From: Lentisphaeria bacterium
Lineage (GTDB): Bacteria; Verrucomicrobiota; Lentisphaeria; Victivallales; UBA1829
NCBI GenBank assembly: GCA_017623265.1
Contig: JAGAPM010000152.1
Coordinates: forward strand, 1 to 18,666
DNA length: 18,666 bases
Direction: 5' to 3'
Part shown: in pieces, positions 7,808-16,283 of the stretch
How the letters are laid out: every line of letters starts with the position of its first letter
Numbering within the stretch: position 1 is the stretch's first letter
Made by a program: the position numbers and the translations under genes
Notes under the pieces: generated by a model
Databases searched by the model: none
What the model saw: the letters and a program-made list of their open reading frames with translations, nothing else
What the model was told of the DNA's origin: nothing

Positions 7808-8293
7808 ATGGCAGCAGAGCAGAAAAACACATTGAATCTTTCCGAATTTCTTTCCGTGGACCGGATCCTGATCCTTTCCGGCAAACAGGAAAAGGATGAT
7901 GTCCTCAACGCCCTGATCGAAACGCTGGCGGAAGTACCGGAGATCGATGGACGCGATGAGGTCGCCCGCGGGGTATTCCATCGGGAAAGTCTGCTCAGCA
8001 CCGGGATCGGAAACGGGATCGGTGTTCCTCATGTGCGTCTGAACGAACTGGATTCCAGCTACATGGCTCTGGCAATCGTACCGGAAGGGGTCGATGGCTA
8101 TGAAGCACTGGATGCCAAGCCGGTGAAGATCGTTTTCATGGTCGTTGCCGGAAAAGATCAACGGACGCTGCATGTAAAGCTGCTGCAATCCATTTCCTGC
8201 ATGTTCATTGACGGACATCTTGCCACAGATCTTCTTGCCGCCACTGATCCGCAGACCTGCATGGATATCATCCGCCAGAACGAACAGAAATGA
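7808..8293 (+). CDS. PTS EIIA type-2 domain protein (PtsN/fructose-type), orphan
   Basis: The 161 residues comprise a single PTS_EIIA type-2 domain. The phosphohistidine motif is GIGNGIGVPHVR, with H75 as the likely phosphorylated residue; the following FMVVAGKDQRTLHVKLLQSIS segment is also typical. No EIIB, EIIC, HPr or enzyme I gene is nearby, so a regulatory role like that of EIIA-Ntr seems more likely than sugar transport, though this is inference. AAGGA lies eight bases before the ATG. The gene starts 11 bases after the methyltransferase stop and its own stop overlaps thiL by four bases. Confidence 0.88.
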   Translation: MAAEQKNTLNLSEFLSVDRILILSGKQEKDDVLNALIETLAEVPEIDGRDEVARGVFHRESLLSTGIGNGIGVPHVRLNELDSSYMALAIVPEGVDGYEALDAKPVKIVFMVVAGKDQRTLHVKLLQSISCMFIDGHLATDLLAATDPQTCMDIIRQNEQK

Positions 8294-9183
8294 ACGAAGA
8301 TCGATTCACAGCTGACCTTGCAGACATGTTTTCCCACAGGCGAAAAGATGTCTTTACCGGAATTGGTGATGATGCCGCTGTTCTGGATCTCTCCCTGCCC
8401 GGAGATCAACTGCTGCTCGCAGCTGCCGATCAGGTCATCCGGAATATTCATTTCACACCGGATACGCCGCCGGAACTTATTGCAAAAAAGTTATTGAACC
8501 GGAATATCAGCGATATCGCCGCCATGGGGGGAACTCCGACCCATGCACTCCTGACTGTGGCTGTTGAATCGCTGCAGGAAGATTGGCTGAAAGCATTTCA
8601 CATGGGCTTGGCGGCGGAAGCTGAACGGTACGGGATCGCAGTTATCGGCGGCGATTTGGCGCATACACCGAACGATTTGGTCGCCACATTGACGATCCTC
8701 GGCACGGTGCCGAAACAAAAACTCTGTCTCCGCTCCAATGCAAAATCCGGAGATATTCTCTACCTGACCGGTACATTCGGGCGCTCGTTTCAAACCGGTC
8801 ACCATCTGACATTCACGCCCCGGCTTGATGCGGCACAAGCGCTCGCCGGAACTTACACCAACGCCATGATGGATGTATCCGACGGTCTTGCAAAAGATCT
8901 CTCCCGTTTCGCTGCGGCCTCCGGAGTCAGTGTAAAAATCACAACCGATCTGCCGAAACGGGACGGAGCAAACGATGAGGAAGCTCTGAATGACGGGGAA
9001 GATTACGAACTGATCATTGCCGTTCCACCGGAAAAGAGTCAGGCGCTGGAGCGATCCGGTCTGCCCGGAAAACTGGGGCTGACACGGGCGGGCATCTTTA
9101 CCGGCGGCCAACCTGCCGGAACGATCATTTACCACGAACAGAAAATCCAGGAGAAGGGATACGATCACTTTTATGAAAACTGA
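8290..9183 (+). CDS. thiL: Thiamine-monophosphate kinase
   Basis: The 297-residue enzyme is predicted to phosphorylate thiamine monophosphate to thiamine diphosphate with ATP. Family motifs visible are GIGDDAAV (24-31), D47 with H54-F55 in the substrate loop, NISDIAAMGG (72-81), GGDL (120-123), MDVSDGLAKDL (194-204) and NDGEDYEL (234-241). The usual EG before VHF is replaced by RN, a mild departure in the loop. It is slightly shorter than many homologues (about 320). It starts within the EIIA stop codon (ATGA) and its end overlaps tsaE by 11 bases, so coupled translation is likely. No other thiamine gene is in the window. Confidence 0.92.
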   Translation: MNEDRFTADLADMFSHRRKDVFTGIGDDAAVLDLSLPGDQLLLAAADQVIRNIHFTPDTPPELIAKKLLNRNISDIAAMGGTPTHALLTVAVESLQEDWLKAFHMGLAAEAERYGIAVIGGDLAHTPNDLVATLTILGTVPKQKLCLRSNAKSGDILYLTGTFGRSFQTGHHLTFTPRLDAAQALAGTYTNAMMDVSDGLAKDLSRFAAASGVSVKITTDLPKRDGANDEEALNDGEDYELIIAVPPEKSQALERSGLPGKLGLTRAGIFTGGQPAGTIIYHEQKIQEKGYDHFYEN

Positions 9184-9610
9184 AAAACTTATCACACACA
9201 CGCCCGGTGAAACGGAAGCTTTCGCCGCCAGACTGGCAGCCGAACTGCCGGAAGGATCCGTACTTGCCCTTTACGGTAATCTCGGAGCGGGAAAAACCGT
9301 GTTCGCCCGTGGATTCGCCAGAGGGCTCGGCATCACAGAACCGATCAGCAGCCCCACATTCACCATTCTGCAGGAATATCCGTACAACGGAAAAATGTTT
9401 TATCACATGGATCTCTACCGGATCGACAACTCCGATGCGGCGCTGGCTTTCGGGATCGATGAGTTTCTTTACGATCAGACTGCCATGACTCTGCTGGAAT
9501 GGCCGGAACGAATCGAAGATATTCTGCCGCCGCGAACGATCATCCTCAAAATCGAACACTCCGAAAACGGCGACGATACCCGTACCATCACCGTCACGTA
9601 TCCCGATTGA
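9173..9610 (+). CDS. tsaE: tRNA threonylcarbamoyladenosine biosynthesis ATPase TsaE
   Basis: The 145-residue P-loop ATPase partners TsaB and TsaD in making t6A37 on ANN-decoding tRNAs. Walker A is GNLGAGKT (35-42), switch I is SSPTF (59-63), followed by MDLYR (79-83) and LLEWPER (107-113), all classic for the family. The length is normal. It overlaps the end of thiL by 11 bases; an AAGGGA lies about 13 bases before the ATG, which is somewhat far, so coupling to thiL translation probably matters. It is the last gene of the operon. TsaB, often adjacent, is not here. Confidence 0.95.
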   Translation: MKTEKLITHTPGETEAFAARLAAELPEGSVLALYGNLGAGKTVFARGFARGLGITEPISSPTFTILQEYPYNGKMFYHMDLYRIDNSDAALAFGIDEFLYDQTAMTLLEWPERIEDILPPRTIILKIEHSENGDDTRTITVTYPD

Positions 9611-9621
9611 TCCCGATCAAT
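9606..9621. repeat. Short palindrome spanning two convergent stop codons
   Basis: ATTGAT and ATCAAT flank CCCG, giving a perfect 6-bp stem with a four-base loop. It covers the tsaE stop (9608-9610) and the facing nitroreductase stop (9617-9619). There is no T-run, so it is not a standard terminator and may be chance. Confidence 0.35.
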
Positions 9622-10474
9622 AGTTCTTCAGATTATCTGCGGTCACGGTGTTGACCGGAACGGGATCGGGGCATCCGACACGCACGAATTTCTGTTTTGG
9701 CGAAGCATAACCGAAAAGGATGGCATAACCGGGACGGTATCCTTCCGGAATTCCCATCACATCTTTCATTTCCGGCAGGAGCGAGCGCCACATACTCATC
9801 CATCTGCCGAACCAGACCGTTCCGAGACCGCGTGCGTGAGCCAACAGCTCAAAATAGGAAACGGCGATCAGTGGATCCGCTTCCGCACAGAAAGAATCTT
9901 CCGCCACGGAAACGACCAGCAGATGAGGTGCAGTCCGGTACACCGGATCACTGCCTTCCATAAACTGTTCATAAAGACGGATCTGATTCTCCGGAAGCGT
10001 TCCGGCTTCCTTCATGGCACAGATCTTTTCATAGGTCCGTTTCCGGTATTGTTCCATTACTTCAAGATCATCGATCAATGAAAAATGAAGACCGCGCCGG
10101 TTGACTCCGGTCGGAACGTAACGCATGGCATCCATCAGCCCCGCGATCACTTCCTTTTCTACATTTTTCTGCAGATAATCCCGGCAGGAACGGCGGGAGC
10201 GCACCAGATTCAGCAGAGAGGAATAGGACGGCAGTTCCTGATTGGCTGCGGGACATGCCGCTGCATCCACGCCATCCACAGAAAGAGCGCCCGCCGGACA
10301 AAGCATCATGCAGTGCTGACAGTGCATACAGCGTTCCGCACCGCCATCCGCAACCACCGGATAACCGCTTTCCGGATCGGCAATGATCGCTTTATTCCGG
10401 CAATCTGCCACACAAAGCCCGCAACGGGTACAACGGGTACGATCCACTTTCAATCCGATTTCTGCCTTATACAT
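9617..10474 (-). CDS. Ferredoxin-nitroreductase fusion protein
   Basis: The 285 residues combine an N-terminal 2[4Fe-4S] ferredoxin domain with a nitroreductase domain. The cluster ligands are C15-x2-C18-x2-C21-x3-C25 and C49-x2-C52-x2-C55-x3-C59. From about residue 90 the FMN-binding nitroreductase fold starts with the RSRRSCRDY motif (92-100), then PTGVNRR (121-127). C-terminal IPEGYRPGYAILFGYA is also typical. The protein likely passes electrons from the clusters to flavin to reduce an unidentified substrate in the cytoplasm; such fusions are common in anaerobes. ATG 10474-10472 has AAGGAG eight bases upstream. It is a single gene facing the tsaE operon tail to tail. Confidence 0.9.
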   Translation of the reverse strand: MYKAEIGLKVDRTRCTRCGLCVADCRNKAIIADPESGYPVVADGGAERCMHCQHCMMLCPAGALSVDGVDAAACPAANQELPSYSSLLNLVRSRRSCRDYLQKNVEKEVIAGLMDAMRYVPTGVNRRGLHFSLIDDLEVMEQYRKRTYEKICAMKEAGTLPENQIRLYEQFMEGSDPVYRTAPHLLVVSVAEDSFCAEADPLIAVSYFELLAHARGLGTVWFGRWMSMWRSLLPEMKDVMGIPEGYRPGYAILFGYASPKQKFVRVGCPDPVPVNTVTADNLKNY

Positions 10475-10516
10475 TTCTTTTTCTCCTTACCGGTTCTTCA
10501 TTTTGTTTTTCTTTAA

Positions 10517-10544
10517 GGATACACGCACTCCCGGAAAAATCAAG
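10517..10544 (-). promoter_or_regulatory. Putative promoter for the ferredoxin-nitroreductase gene
   Basis: On the minus strand, TTGATT (complement of 10539-10544) is followed after 16 bases by TATCCT (complement of 10517-10522). Initiation near 10510 would leave a leader of about 36 bases before the start codon. Confidence 0.5.
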
Positions 10545-10580
10545 AAAAGAATTTGATTTTTTTCTTTGAAAGGATATATT

Positions 10581-11693
10581 GTGTCCGTCGGAACAAAACA
10601 GAAAAAAAACAGAAAACAGTCCATGAAACATATTTCTGAAAGTATGAAAAACATCCTTGCCCATGCAGAAAAATTTGGAAAGATCTGCGGACTCATCTGC
10701 TTTTTCCTCTTTTACTTCCTCTATGTGCTATGGTGTCTGGGAGCGTTCTGTTACACTCCGGGTTCTTCCGTGTTCCTGCGGTTTCTGAATGCGATTCTTT
10801 TTCTTGCACTGGTGCTGATTGCGTTGTTTTTCAAACCGCGCCGGTATTTTCTCGCCGGTGCTGTGATCCTGATGGTGACGATCTCCCTTCTGTGGATGAC
10901 GATCACCCCCACGCACAATGCAGACTGGGCACCGGAGTACGCCCGCCTTCCCCGGATCCAATGGCACGCAGATCAGGACTCATTCACGATCCGTGATCTG
11001 CGGGATTTTCATTTCCGTACGACCTCCGATTTTGATATCCGGTACACCAATGAAGAGTTCCGGATCAGCAAACTGAAAGCTATCGATTTTCTTGCAGTCT
11101 ACTGGCCCCAGCCCGGAGAAGAGGCTATCGCCCACATCATGCTGCGGTTCCGTTTTGACGACGGAAAAAACTTCCTCGTTTCCAGTGAAACGCGCCGTCC
11201 AAAAGGAAGCAAATACGGAGCGATCAACAATTTATACAAGCAATCCTGCAAGATTTATATGCTGGCAACGGAACCGGATATCCTTTCACTCCGCACCAAT
11301 ATCCGTGAACCTCAAGAACGGGTATATATTTATGAGATGGCACTTACGGCTGAACAACGGGAAACGATCCTGCGGGATCTGATTGCGGAAATCAATGATC
11401 TGCATCCCCACCCGCAATTTTACAACACCTTGACAAACAACTGTTTCACGGAATTGATCCCGAGTCTGAAAGCAGGGATCGATGATATGCCGTTTTTTCA
11501 TCATGTCTACCTGATCTCCGGTTGGGCTCCGGAATATTTTTTCAATGCGGGCTGGCTGAAGAAAAAAGAAGGCGAAACATTTGAAGAACTCAAAAAACGG
11601 TCGTTCCTGAACCCGGCAATGACGGGTTGGGATCATCAACCGGAAACATACAGTCAACTTATCCGGAAATGGGAAATGGAGAATGACAAATGA
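10581..11693 (+). CDS. DUF4105 (Lnb N-terminal-like) membrane protein
   Basis: Using GTG 10581 the protein has 370 residues. A Lys-rich N-terminus is followed by three hydrophobic segments at about 35-57, 65-84 and 89-107. After them comes a DUF4105 domain (about 160-310), recognisable by IAHIMLRFRFDDGKNF, then SSETRRPKGSKYG, LRTN, and FYNTLTNNCFTEL. H185 and C288 are conserved-type residues and could form a catalytic pair, but no activity is established here. Charge placement suggests the domain faces the periplasm. GTG is preferred because AAAGGA lies six bases before it. ATG 10623 (356 residues) is a real alternative: it has no ribosome site, but a weak promoter (TTGATT at 10554, TATATT at 10575, 15-base spacer) would exclude the GTG. 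The gene heads a three-gene ATGA-coupled operon. Confidence 0.8.
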   Translation: MSVGTKQKKNRKQSMKHISESMKNILAHAEKFGKICGLICFFLFYFLYVLWCLGAFCYTPGSSVFLRFLNAILFLALVLIALFFKPRRYFLAGAVILMVTISLLWMTITPTHNADWAPEYARLPRIQWHADQDSFTIRDLRDFHFRTTSDFDIRYTNEEFRISKLKAIDFLAVYWPQPGEEAIAHIMLRFRFDDGKNFLVSSETRRPKGSKYGAINNLYKQSCKIYMLATEPDILSLRTNIREPQERVYIYEMALTAEQRETILRDLIAEINDLHPHPQFYNTLTNNCFTELIPSLKAGIDDMPFFHHVYLISGWAPEYFFNAGWLKKKEGETFEELKKRSFLNPAMTGWDHQPETYSQLIRKWEMENDK

Positions 11694-12031
11694 TTTTTAA
11701 CGGATTACTCATCTGTGTGGTCTTTCTGACCTTGTTCGGGCTTGCACTCTGGCCGGTACTGTTCAAAAATTCCAAACGCTTCAAACTGGTCCTGATCGCA
11801 GCAAATCTGATCTTCCTGCTCATGCTGCTTTTCTTCGGTACCTCGATCAGCAGCACGGAAACACTGTGGCAGGAAAAACGGGAATCATTCCGGAAAGAAA
11901 CACTGCCGCATATCGCAAAAAAATTGGAAGGAACAGAAAAGAAGGAATACACCGGAATTTCTGACACGGAACTGGATATTGAAAAGATCCAACAGGCTGT
12001 CAAGCAGTTTTCCGCGGAGGTGGCAGAATGA
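11690..12031 (+). CDS. Small two-helix membrane protein, hypothetical
   Basis: The 113-residue protein overlaps the DUF4105 gene by four bases (ATGA). Hydrophobic segments lie at about 4-24 and 32-50, joined by a short basic loop (KNSKRFK). The C-terminal 60 residues are polar, charged and helix-prone. By the positive-inside rule the loop is cytoplasmic and the tail periplasmic, on the same side as the DUF4105 domain. The second segment and its preceding loop resemble those of the next protein (RFKLVLIAAN against WQKLSLIAN). I do not recognise the family. Tight coupling suggests a partner or subunit of the DUF4105 protein. Confidence 0.75.
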   Translation: MIFNGLLICVVFLTLFGLALWPVLFKNSKRFKLVLIAANLIFLLMLLFFGTSISSTETLWQEKRESFRKETLPHIAKKLEGTEKKEYTGISDTELDIEKIQQAVKQFSAEVAE

Positions 12032-12387
12032 ATCCGCTGATGCTTTTTCTCTTTTGTTTTCTGGCAATTTCATTCTCGCTGATCCTGGTCCAGAAAGACC
12101 TGACCAAGTGGCAGAAGTTATCTCTGATCGCCAATCCGGCACTTCTGGCTCTTTGTGTTCTTCTGCTGTTGGAAAAAAGCAGAAACGACCGGGAATATGC
12201 GGCAGATATCGCCCCGGTGATCAATGTTTCCATTGACCTTCTGAAAAATCCCGGCTCGCCGGAAGCCAAAAAAGCAGCAGAACAGCTCCGTTCTTTTTCC
12301 AATGACCCGGCAGATCAAAACTGGAAAAAACTGGCGGATGAACTGAAAAAACTTGTTCCGGAAGAAAAAAACGATGAAAAAAATTAA
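12028..12387 (+). CDS. Small two-helix membrane protein, similar to its upstream neighbour
   Basis: The 119-residue protein starts within the preceding stop codon (ATGA). Hydrophobic segments lie at about 3-21 and 31-48 around a basic loop (QKDLTKWQK), followed by a helical, Lys/Glu-rich tail with a Pro-Gly-Ser-Pro turn near residue 75. Topology and loop sequence match the 113-residue neighbour, so the pair may have arisen by tandem duplication. No known family is recognised. It is the last gene of the operon; I see no convincing terminator hairpin after it. Confidence 0.75.
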   Translation: MNPLMLFLFCFLAISFSLILVQKDLTKWQKLSLIANPALLALCVLLLLEKSRNDREYAADIAPVINVSIDLLKNPGSPEAKKAAEQLRSFSNDPADQNWKKLADELKKLVPEEKNDEKN

Positions 12388-12405
12388 AAATCGGCATATT
12401 CCGGC

Positions 12406-12434
12406 TTGATTATTTTCTCCTTCTGCGCTATTGT
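12406..12434 (+). promoter_or_regulatory. Putative promoter of the 12496-17150 operon
   Basis: TTGATT (12406-12411) is followed after 17 bases by TATTGT (12429-12434). An AT-rich tract at 12454-12476 follows, ending in TATAAT, but that box has no good -35 partner. The leader would be about 55 bases. Confidence 0.4.
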
Positions 12435-12495
12435 ACACGAAGTCCCCACTGTAGAATAATATATATTAAATATAATGCGAAGGAGTTTTTGCAGG

Positions 12496-14940
12496 ATGAA
12501 ACGCAGACCCCAACTACTTGCAGCAGCCTCTCTGTTGCTGCTCGCCGGTGCGGCACTTTTTGCCCAGGAACCGGCATCACAAAAAACACCAATTGCCAAT
12601 TTCGGGATCACACCGCCGGAAGCCGGGATCATCAAAGGCTGGGCGCCCGCCGTGATCCGCACCGGATCTGCCACGAAACTGGACAACGGTCCTTTCGGGG
12701 CAAAAGCATTGAAATTTGATGGTTCCGATGCCGCCGCCTGTATCATGGATTATGCCGCGACAGCAAACCGGATCAAGGATGCAAAAGTGGTCACTGTTTC
12801 TCTGGCACTCCGTCTGGATGCCACGACCGCCGGTGTTATCAAACCCGGTTTCGGCTTGCAGGTCGAAAACGGTATTCTTTCTTTCACGGACGGTAAAACG
12901 TTCAAGATCTCAGCAACGGAAAAAATGGTTCCGAACCGTTGGTATCAGGTCGCAGTCATCTGTTCTCAGACAGAAGTCAAACTCTATCTGGACGGGTTGA
13001 TCAATGCGTTTTCTTCGATCAAGCCGACCGGGAATGTGCTTTCCTGGTTCAATCCGGAAGGTAAATTCGGAAAATTCAATGGTGCTCTGGCATCCATTCA
13101 GATCTGGGACAGAGCCGTGAGCGATAACGAGATCCGGCGTATTGCAACGGACTCCAAGGGGCTGGATGTATTGGTCAACGATATCGAAACGGCAAAAAAA
13201 GATGTCCGTTCCGCCGCGGTGATCTCTTATCTGGATTCCACCATTGACCAGATCAGCAAAATCAAAAACACCCGCAAAACTTCTGTTTACAATCAGCAGT
13301 ATGCGGCAAGCATCGGCATGACTGCCCTGAAGCTTGCCCGTGCCGATGTCCTTTTCCGCACAACCTCGCTGGCAAAGACTCCGTTCACGATCCTGCAGGT
13401 GCAGACGACTTCCCGGCAGATGCGCAGTCCGGAAAAATTCCCGGAAGATCCCCAGTACACCGGCAATATCCGGATCGCTGCTGCGATCGGCGAGTATGAA
13501 CCGGCAGCATTTCTGGTCTACGGCTACAAAACGCTGCCCGGATTTTCCATCTCCATTTCCGATTTCACGAATGAAAAGGGCGATGTTCTTCCCCGGTCGA
13601 TCGTGGATCAGAAACTGGTAGCATATCTCCCCCGCAATGGTTGGAATGCGATCTATTACAGCAATGTACAGCAGAATGTGCCGGATCTGCTGGTCAACAG
13701 CGAAGCTACCTGCACACTTGCCCCCGGAGTCTCCATGCCGGATGCCGATGCAAAAACGATCCAGCCGGTCACGATCACTCCGAATGAGGCAAAACATTTC
13801 TGGTTTACGGTGAAGGTCCCGCAGGACGCAAAACCGGGATTGTATCAGGCAACGGCAACGGCACAGTCCGAAGGCGCTGTCATCGGAAAATTCCCCATCC
13901 TGCTCCGGGTCTATCCCTTCACGCTGCCGGCGCCGAAAACAAACTATGACAGATCCCGCGACTATATGGCAATCGTTGTCGGTGAAACGACCGATCTGAA
14001 AACCGGTGGCGAAGTCAGACACAAAGCGAACCTGCAGAATGCCGTGGCGCACAACATCAACTATCCGGTCATTCAGGCGGCAGGCGCAAATGATCTGGAA
14101 AAGGATCTGAAGATCCGCAAAGAACTGGGCATGGACCTGAAAGATTCCATCATCGCTCTTTATCCGGATAACGGCACGCTGATGACTGCTCCGGACAAGG
14201 CCAGCGCCATGCCCGCCGGGCAGGATCCCTATGCGGCGGCTGCCGATGCGCTTGCAAAATTCAAAAAAGTTGCCGGTCATACGGATCTCTATTTCTACGG
14301 TGCAAACGCCAGTCTGCTCGGCAGCGATGAAGCCGCAGCAAAAATCTGGCTCGATATGGTCAGAAAAGGAGCAAAAGTCATCACCACCGGTAACTCGGAA
14401 GATGCCTATACGCTGCCGATCCTGAACCTGCTTCATGCCCGTGCGTACAGCCCCAGCTATCTCGAAGCCGAAAAATGGCATGCCATGCAGGGACGCCTCA
14501 TCTCCTGCGGCAAACAGTTGGTCGTCTTCAATCCGGATATCATGCGCCGGTTCTTCGGGGTCACCCTTTACCGCGAAAATCACGATGGTTTCTTCCTGGC
14601 AAGTTTCTCCGGAAATCCCAATGTCTGGACGCAGGACCGAACCGGTATTTACCACAGACAGAACCTCAGCTATCCCACAGCCTCCGGAAATCCGGTCAAC
14701 ACCATCGCTTACGAAGCACTCCGGGAAGGTCTGGATGATGTCCGCTACCTCACGCTGTTGCGTATGTTGGTGGATCAGGCATTCGATTCCGGCAACCAGG
14801 ATGCAATCTATGCCGCTAAAAAAGCGGTCAGTATTTTTGAACAACTCAATACCGGAAGAATCAATTTGGATCTGATGAGAATGGAAGTGGCAGACAGAAT
14901 CCTGCATATTATGAGCTACCTCGGAAAGGATGCAAAATAA
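12496..14940 (+). CDS. Secreted LamG-like and DUF4091-like glycoside hydrolase-type protein
   Basis: The 814-residue protein starts with a signal peptide (about 1-23, cleavage near ALFA-QEP). Residues about 35-215 resemble a LamG/concanavalin A-like domain, with ALKFDG, KLYLDGLI and IQIWDRAVSDNEI. A helical linker and a beta-rich region (about 290-475) follow. The rest resembles the C-terminal half of DUF4091 proteins, with YEALREGLDDVRYLTLLRML at about 738-757. DUF4091 proteins are predicted glycoside hydrolases, so action on an extracellular polysaccharide is plausible, but catalytic acids cannot be assigned. ATG 12496 is chosen because it begins the signal peptide and AAGGAG lies ten bases upstream; the in-frame ATG at 12475 overlaps that site. 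The next gene begins one base after the stop. Confidence 0.75.
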   Translation: MKRRPQLLAAASLLLLAGAALFAQEPASQKTPIANFGITPPEAGIIKGWAPAVIRTGSATKLDNGPFGAKALKFDGSDAAACIMDYAATANRIKDAKVVTVSLALRLDATTAGVIKPGFGLQVENGILSFTDGKTFKISATEKMVPNRWYQVAVICSQTEVKLYLDGLINAFSSIKPTGNVLSWFNPEGKFGKFNGALASIQIWDRAVSDNEIRRIATDSKGLDVLVNDIETAKKDVRSAAVISYLDSTIDQISKIKNTRKTSVYNQQYAASIGMTALKLARADVLFRTTSLAKTPFTILQVQTTSRQMRSPEKFPEDPQYTGNIRIAAAIGEYEPAAFLVYGYKTLPGFSISISDFTNEKGDVLPRSIVDQKLVAYLPRNGWNAIYYSNVQQNVPDLLVNSEATCTLAPGVSMPDADAKTIQPVTITPNEAKHFWFTVKVPQDAKPGLYQATATAQSEGAVIGKFPILLRVYPFTLPAPKTNYDRSRDYMAIVVGETTDLKTGGEVRHKANLQNAVAHNINYPVIQAAGANDLEKDLKIRKELGMDLKDSIIALYPDNGTLMTAPDKASAMPAGQDPYAAAADALAKFKKVAGHTDLYFYGANASLLGSDEAAAKIWLDMVRKGAKVITTGNSEDAYTLPILNLLHARAYSPSYLEAEKWHAMQGRLISCGKQLVVFNPDIMRRFFGVTLYRENHDGFFLASFSGNPNVWTQDRTGIYHRQNLSYPTASGNPVNTIAYEALREGLDDVRYLTLLRMLVDQAFDSGNQDAIYAAKKAVSIFEQLNTGRINLDLMRMEVADRILHIMSYLGKDAK

Positions 14941-14941
14941 G

Positions 14942-16279
14942 ATGAAAAAATATATGTTCAAATCTCTGATCCTCGTCGGGGCCCTCACTCTGGGCGCAAC
15001 CGCTTTTGCTGAAAATGCACCCCTCATTGTCCGCACTACGATCAACAAAAACCTTTACGATCTCCAGACGGCGGAAAAACGCTTCAAGGAAGGCGATCCC
15101 TCCATTATCAAACTGATCCCCATGACCGAAGAACAGCTGCAGATCACAACCAGAGTTCCGGATGCCAACCGCCTCACCTGGAGAGCTGTCAAGGCACAGA
15201 AAGATGATTACCAGTATACGCTGGATTCTGCCGCTGATCAGGCAGAAAAAGAAGCAGAAAAGGAAAAAGAAGGTGGTGACGCCGCAGAAGTGAAAGAAGA
15301 AACTCCGGATACCGCCGGCGACTCCGGCAAGGCAGGCGATGTTTCCTTCTATGTTCTCTCCAGCGCCAACGGCTTGAGTTTTGTATTCCGCTCCACTTCT
15401 CTGGAAAATGGAAAATATGAGATCATCCTGAAGCCAACCACCCCCGGCAGATTTTCCGGTGGCGAAGTCCACTTCATGTTTGAACAGAGCAGTCATATCT
15501 GGAGTACCACGATCCTTGGTCCCTCCTGCATGCCGCTCAACAGCAACCCGGTTGCCTGCGGGTTCCGCCCTGAACACAGAAGAGCGGCAGACGGCGCCAT
15601 GTTGACCCGTATTTCCCTCTCCTGGGAAACGGTCTACAGGATCCTGGGTGAACTGCCCATGATCGGCGGTCACCCCTCCGTTTGGGAATTTTCGGTTTTC
15701 CGTTGGGCAAAGAGCGGCTGCAGCACGCTCCGCAGCACCCCCAGAGATCCGGATGCACAGACTTATCTCTTTGTTCCGGCTCTTTCTGATGAAGCAATCG
15801 ATGGGCTGAAAGCGGGATATGCCAGAGATGGCGTGGACCGCTTCTTCCATGATGACCCCAAAAAGGGAAATCCCACAAAAAATTATTTCGGCGGAGTCAA
15901 AGGCTATACCGGCGATCTGCATCTCTGGCGGGAACGGGTCGGGATCGAACCCAGACTGGCTTATCCGCTGTCAACTGCGGAGTATTTCCTCGGCACGATG
16001 CCGCGACGCGTGGCAAAGCCGGATCTCTCAGATCCCGAAAAAACAAAGGAAATGAACTTCCGTATCACGGAATATATGGAAGACATGACCTACTACGGCA
16101 AGGATCTGAAGGATCGTGCCGGTTATACCTCGCTCATTGATGAACTGACCAGACTGGAAATCGACCGGTACATCGATCCTTCTATCGGCTACTGGGAACT
16201 GCAGTGGGAAGCGATCCAGAACAAGACCTTCTCCAATCCCTTCCCCGCACCATTTATTCCCCCTGTAAAGGAAAATTAA
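14942..16279 (+). CDS. Secreted CBM9-like domain protein with charged insert
   Basis: The 445-residue protein has a signal peptide (1-23, AFA-EN). Residues about 98-133 form a low-complexity stretch rich in Lys, Glu, Gly and Asp. The central part (about 135-285) resembles family 9-like carbohydrate-binding modules, with GGEVHFMF, a TRISLSWETVYRIL strand and PSVWEFSVFRWAKSG. The C-terminal 160 residues are unassigned. The family call is from pattern only and is tentative. ATG 14942 is preferred: AAAGGA lies 11 bases upstream and it begins the signal peptide, whereas the in-frame ATG at 14930 abuts that site. One base separates it from the preceding stop, so the two secreted proteins are probably made together. 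Confidence 0.72.
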   Translation: MKKYMFKSLILVGALTLGATAFAENAPLIVRTTINKNLYDLQTAEKRFKEGDPSIIKLIPMTEEQLQITTRVPDANRLTWRAVKAQKDDYQYTLDSAADQAEKEAEKEKEGGDAAEVKEETPDTAGDSGKAGDVSFYVLSSANGLSFVFRSTSLENGKYEIILKPTTPGRFSGGEVHFMFEQSSHIWSTTILGPSCMPLNSNPVACGFRPEHRRAADGAMLTRISLSWETVYRILGELPMIGGHPSVWEFSVFRWAKSGCSTLRSTPRDPDAQTYLFVPALSDEAIDGLKAGYARDGVDRFFHDDPKKGNPTKNYFGGVKGYTGDLHLWRERVGIEPRLAYPLSTAEYFLGTMPRRVAKPDLSDPEKTKEMNFRITEYMEDMTYYGKDLKDRAGYTSLIDELTRLEIDRYIDPSIGYWELQWEAIQNKTFSNPFPAPFIPPVKEN

Positions 16280-16283
16280 GGCA

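Noticed and set aside
10554..10580. Promoter-like TTGATT and TATATT before the DUF4105 gene
   Set aside because: The spacer is only 15 bases and the -10 box overlaps the space between a good ribosome site and GTG 10581. It was kept only as an argument for the alternative start at 10623.
12910..15048. A 712-codon minus-strand frame opposite the LamG/DUF4091-like gene
   Set aside because: It is antisense to a gene with a signal peptide, ribosome site and domains, and its translation shows no family features.
14909..15922. A 337-codon minus-strand frame opposite the CBM9-like gene
   Set aside because: It is antisense to a gene with a clear signal peptide and shows no domain of its own.
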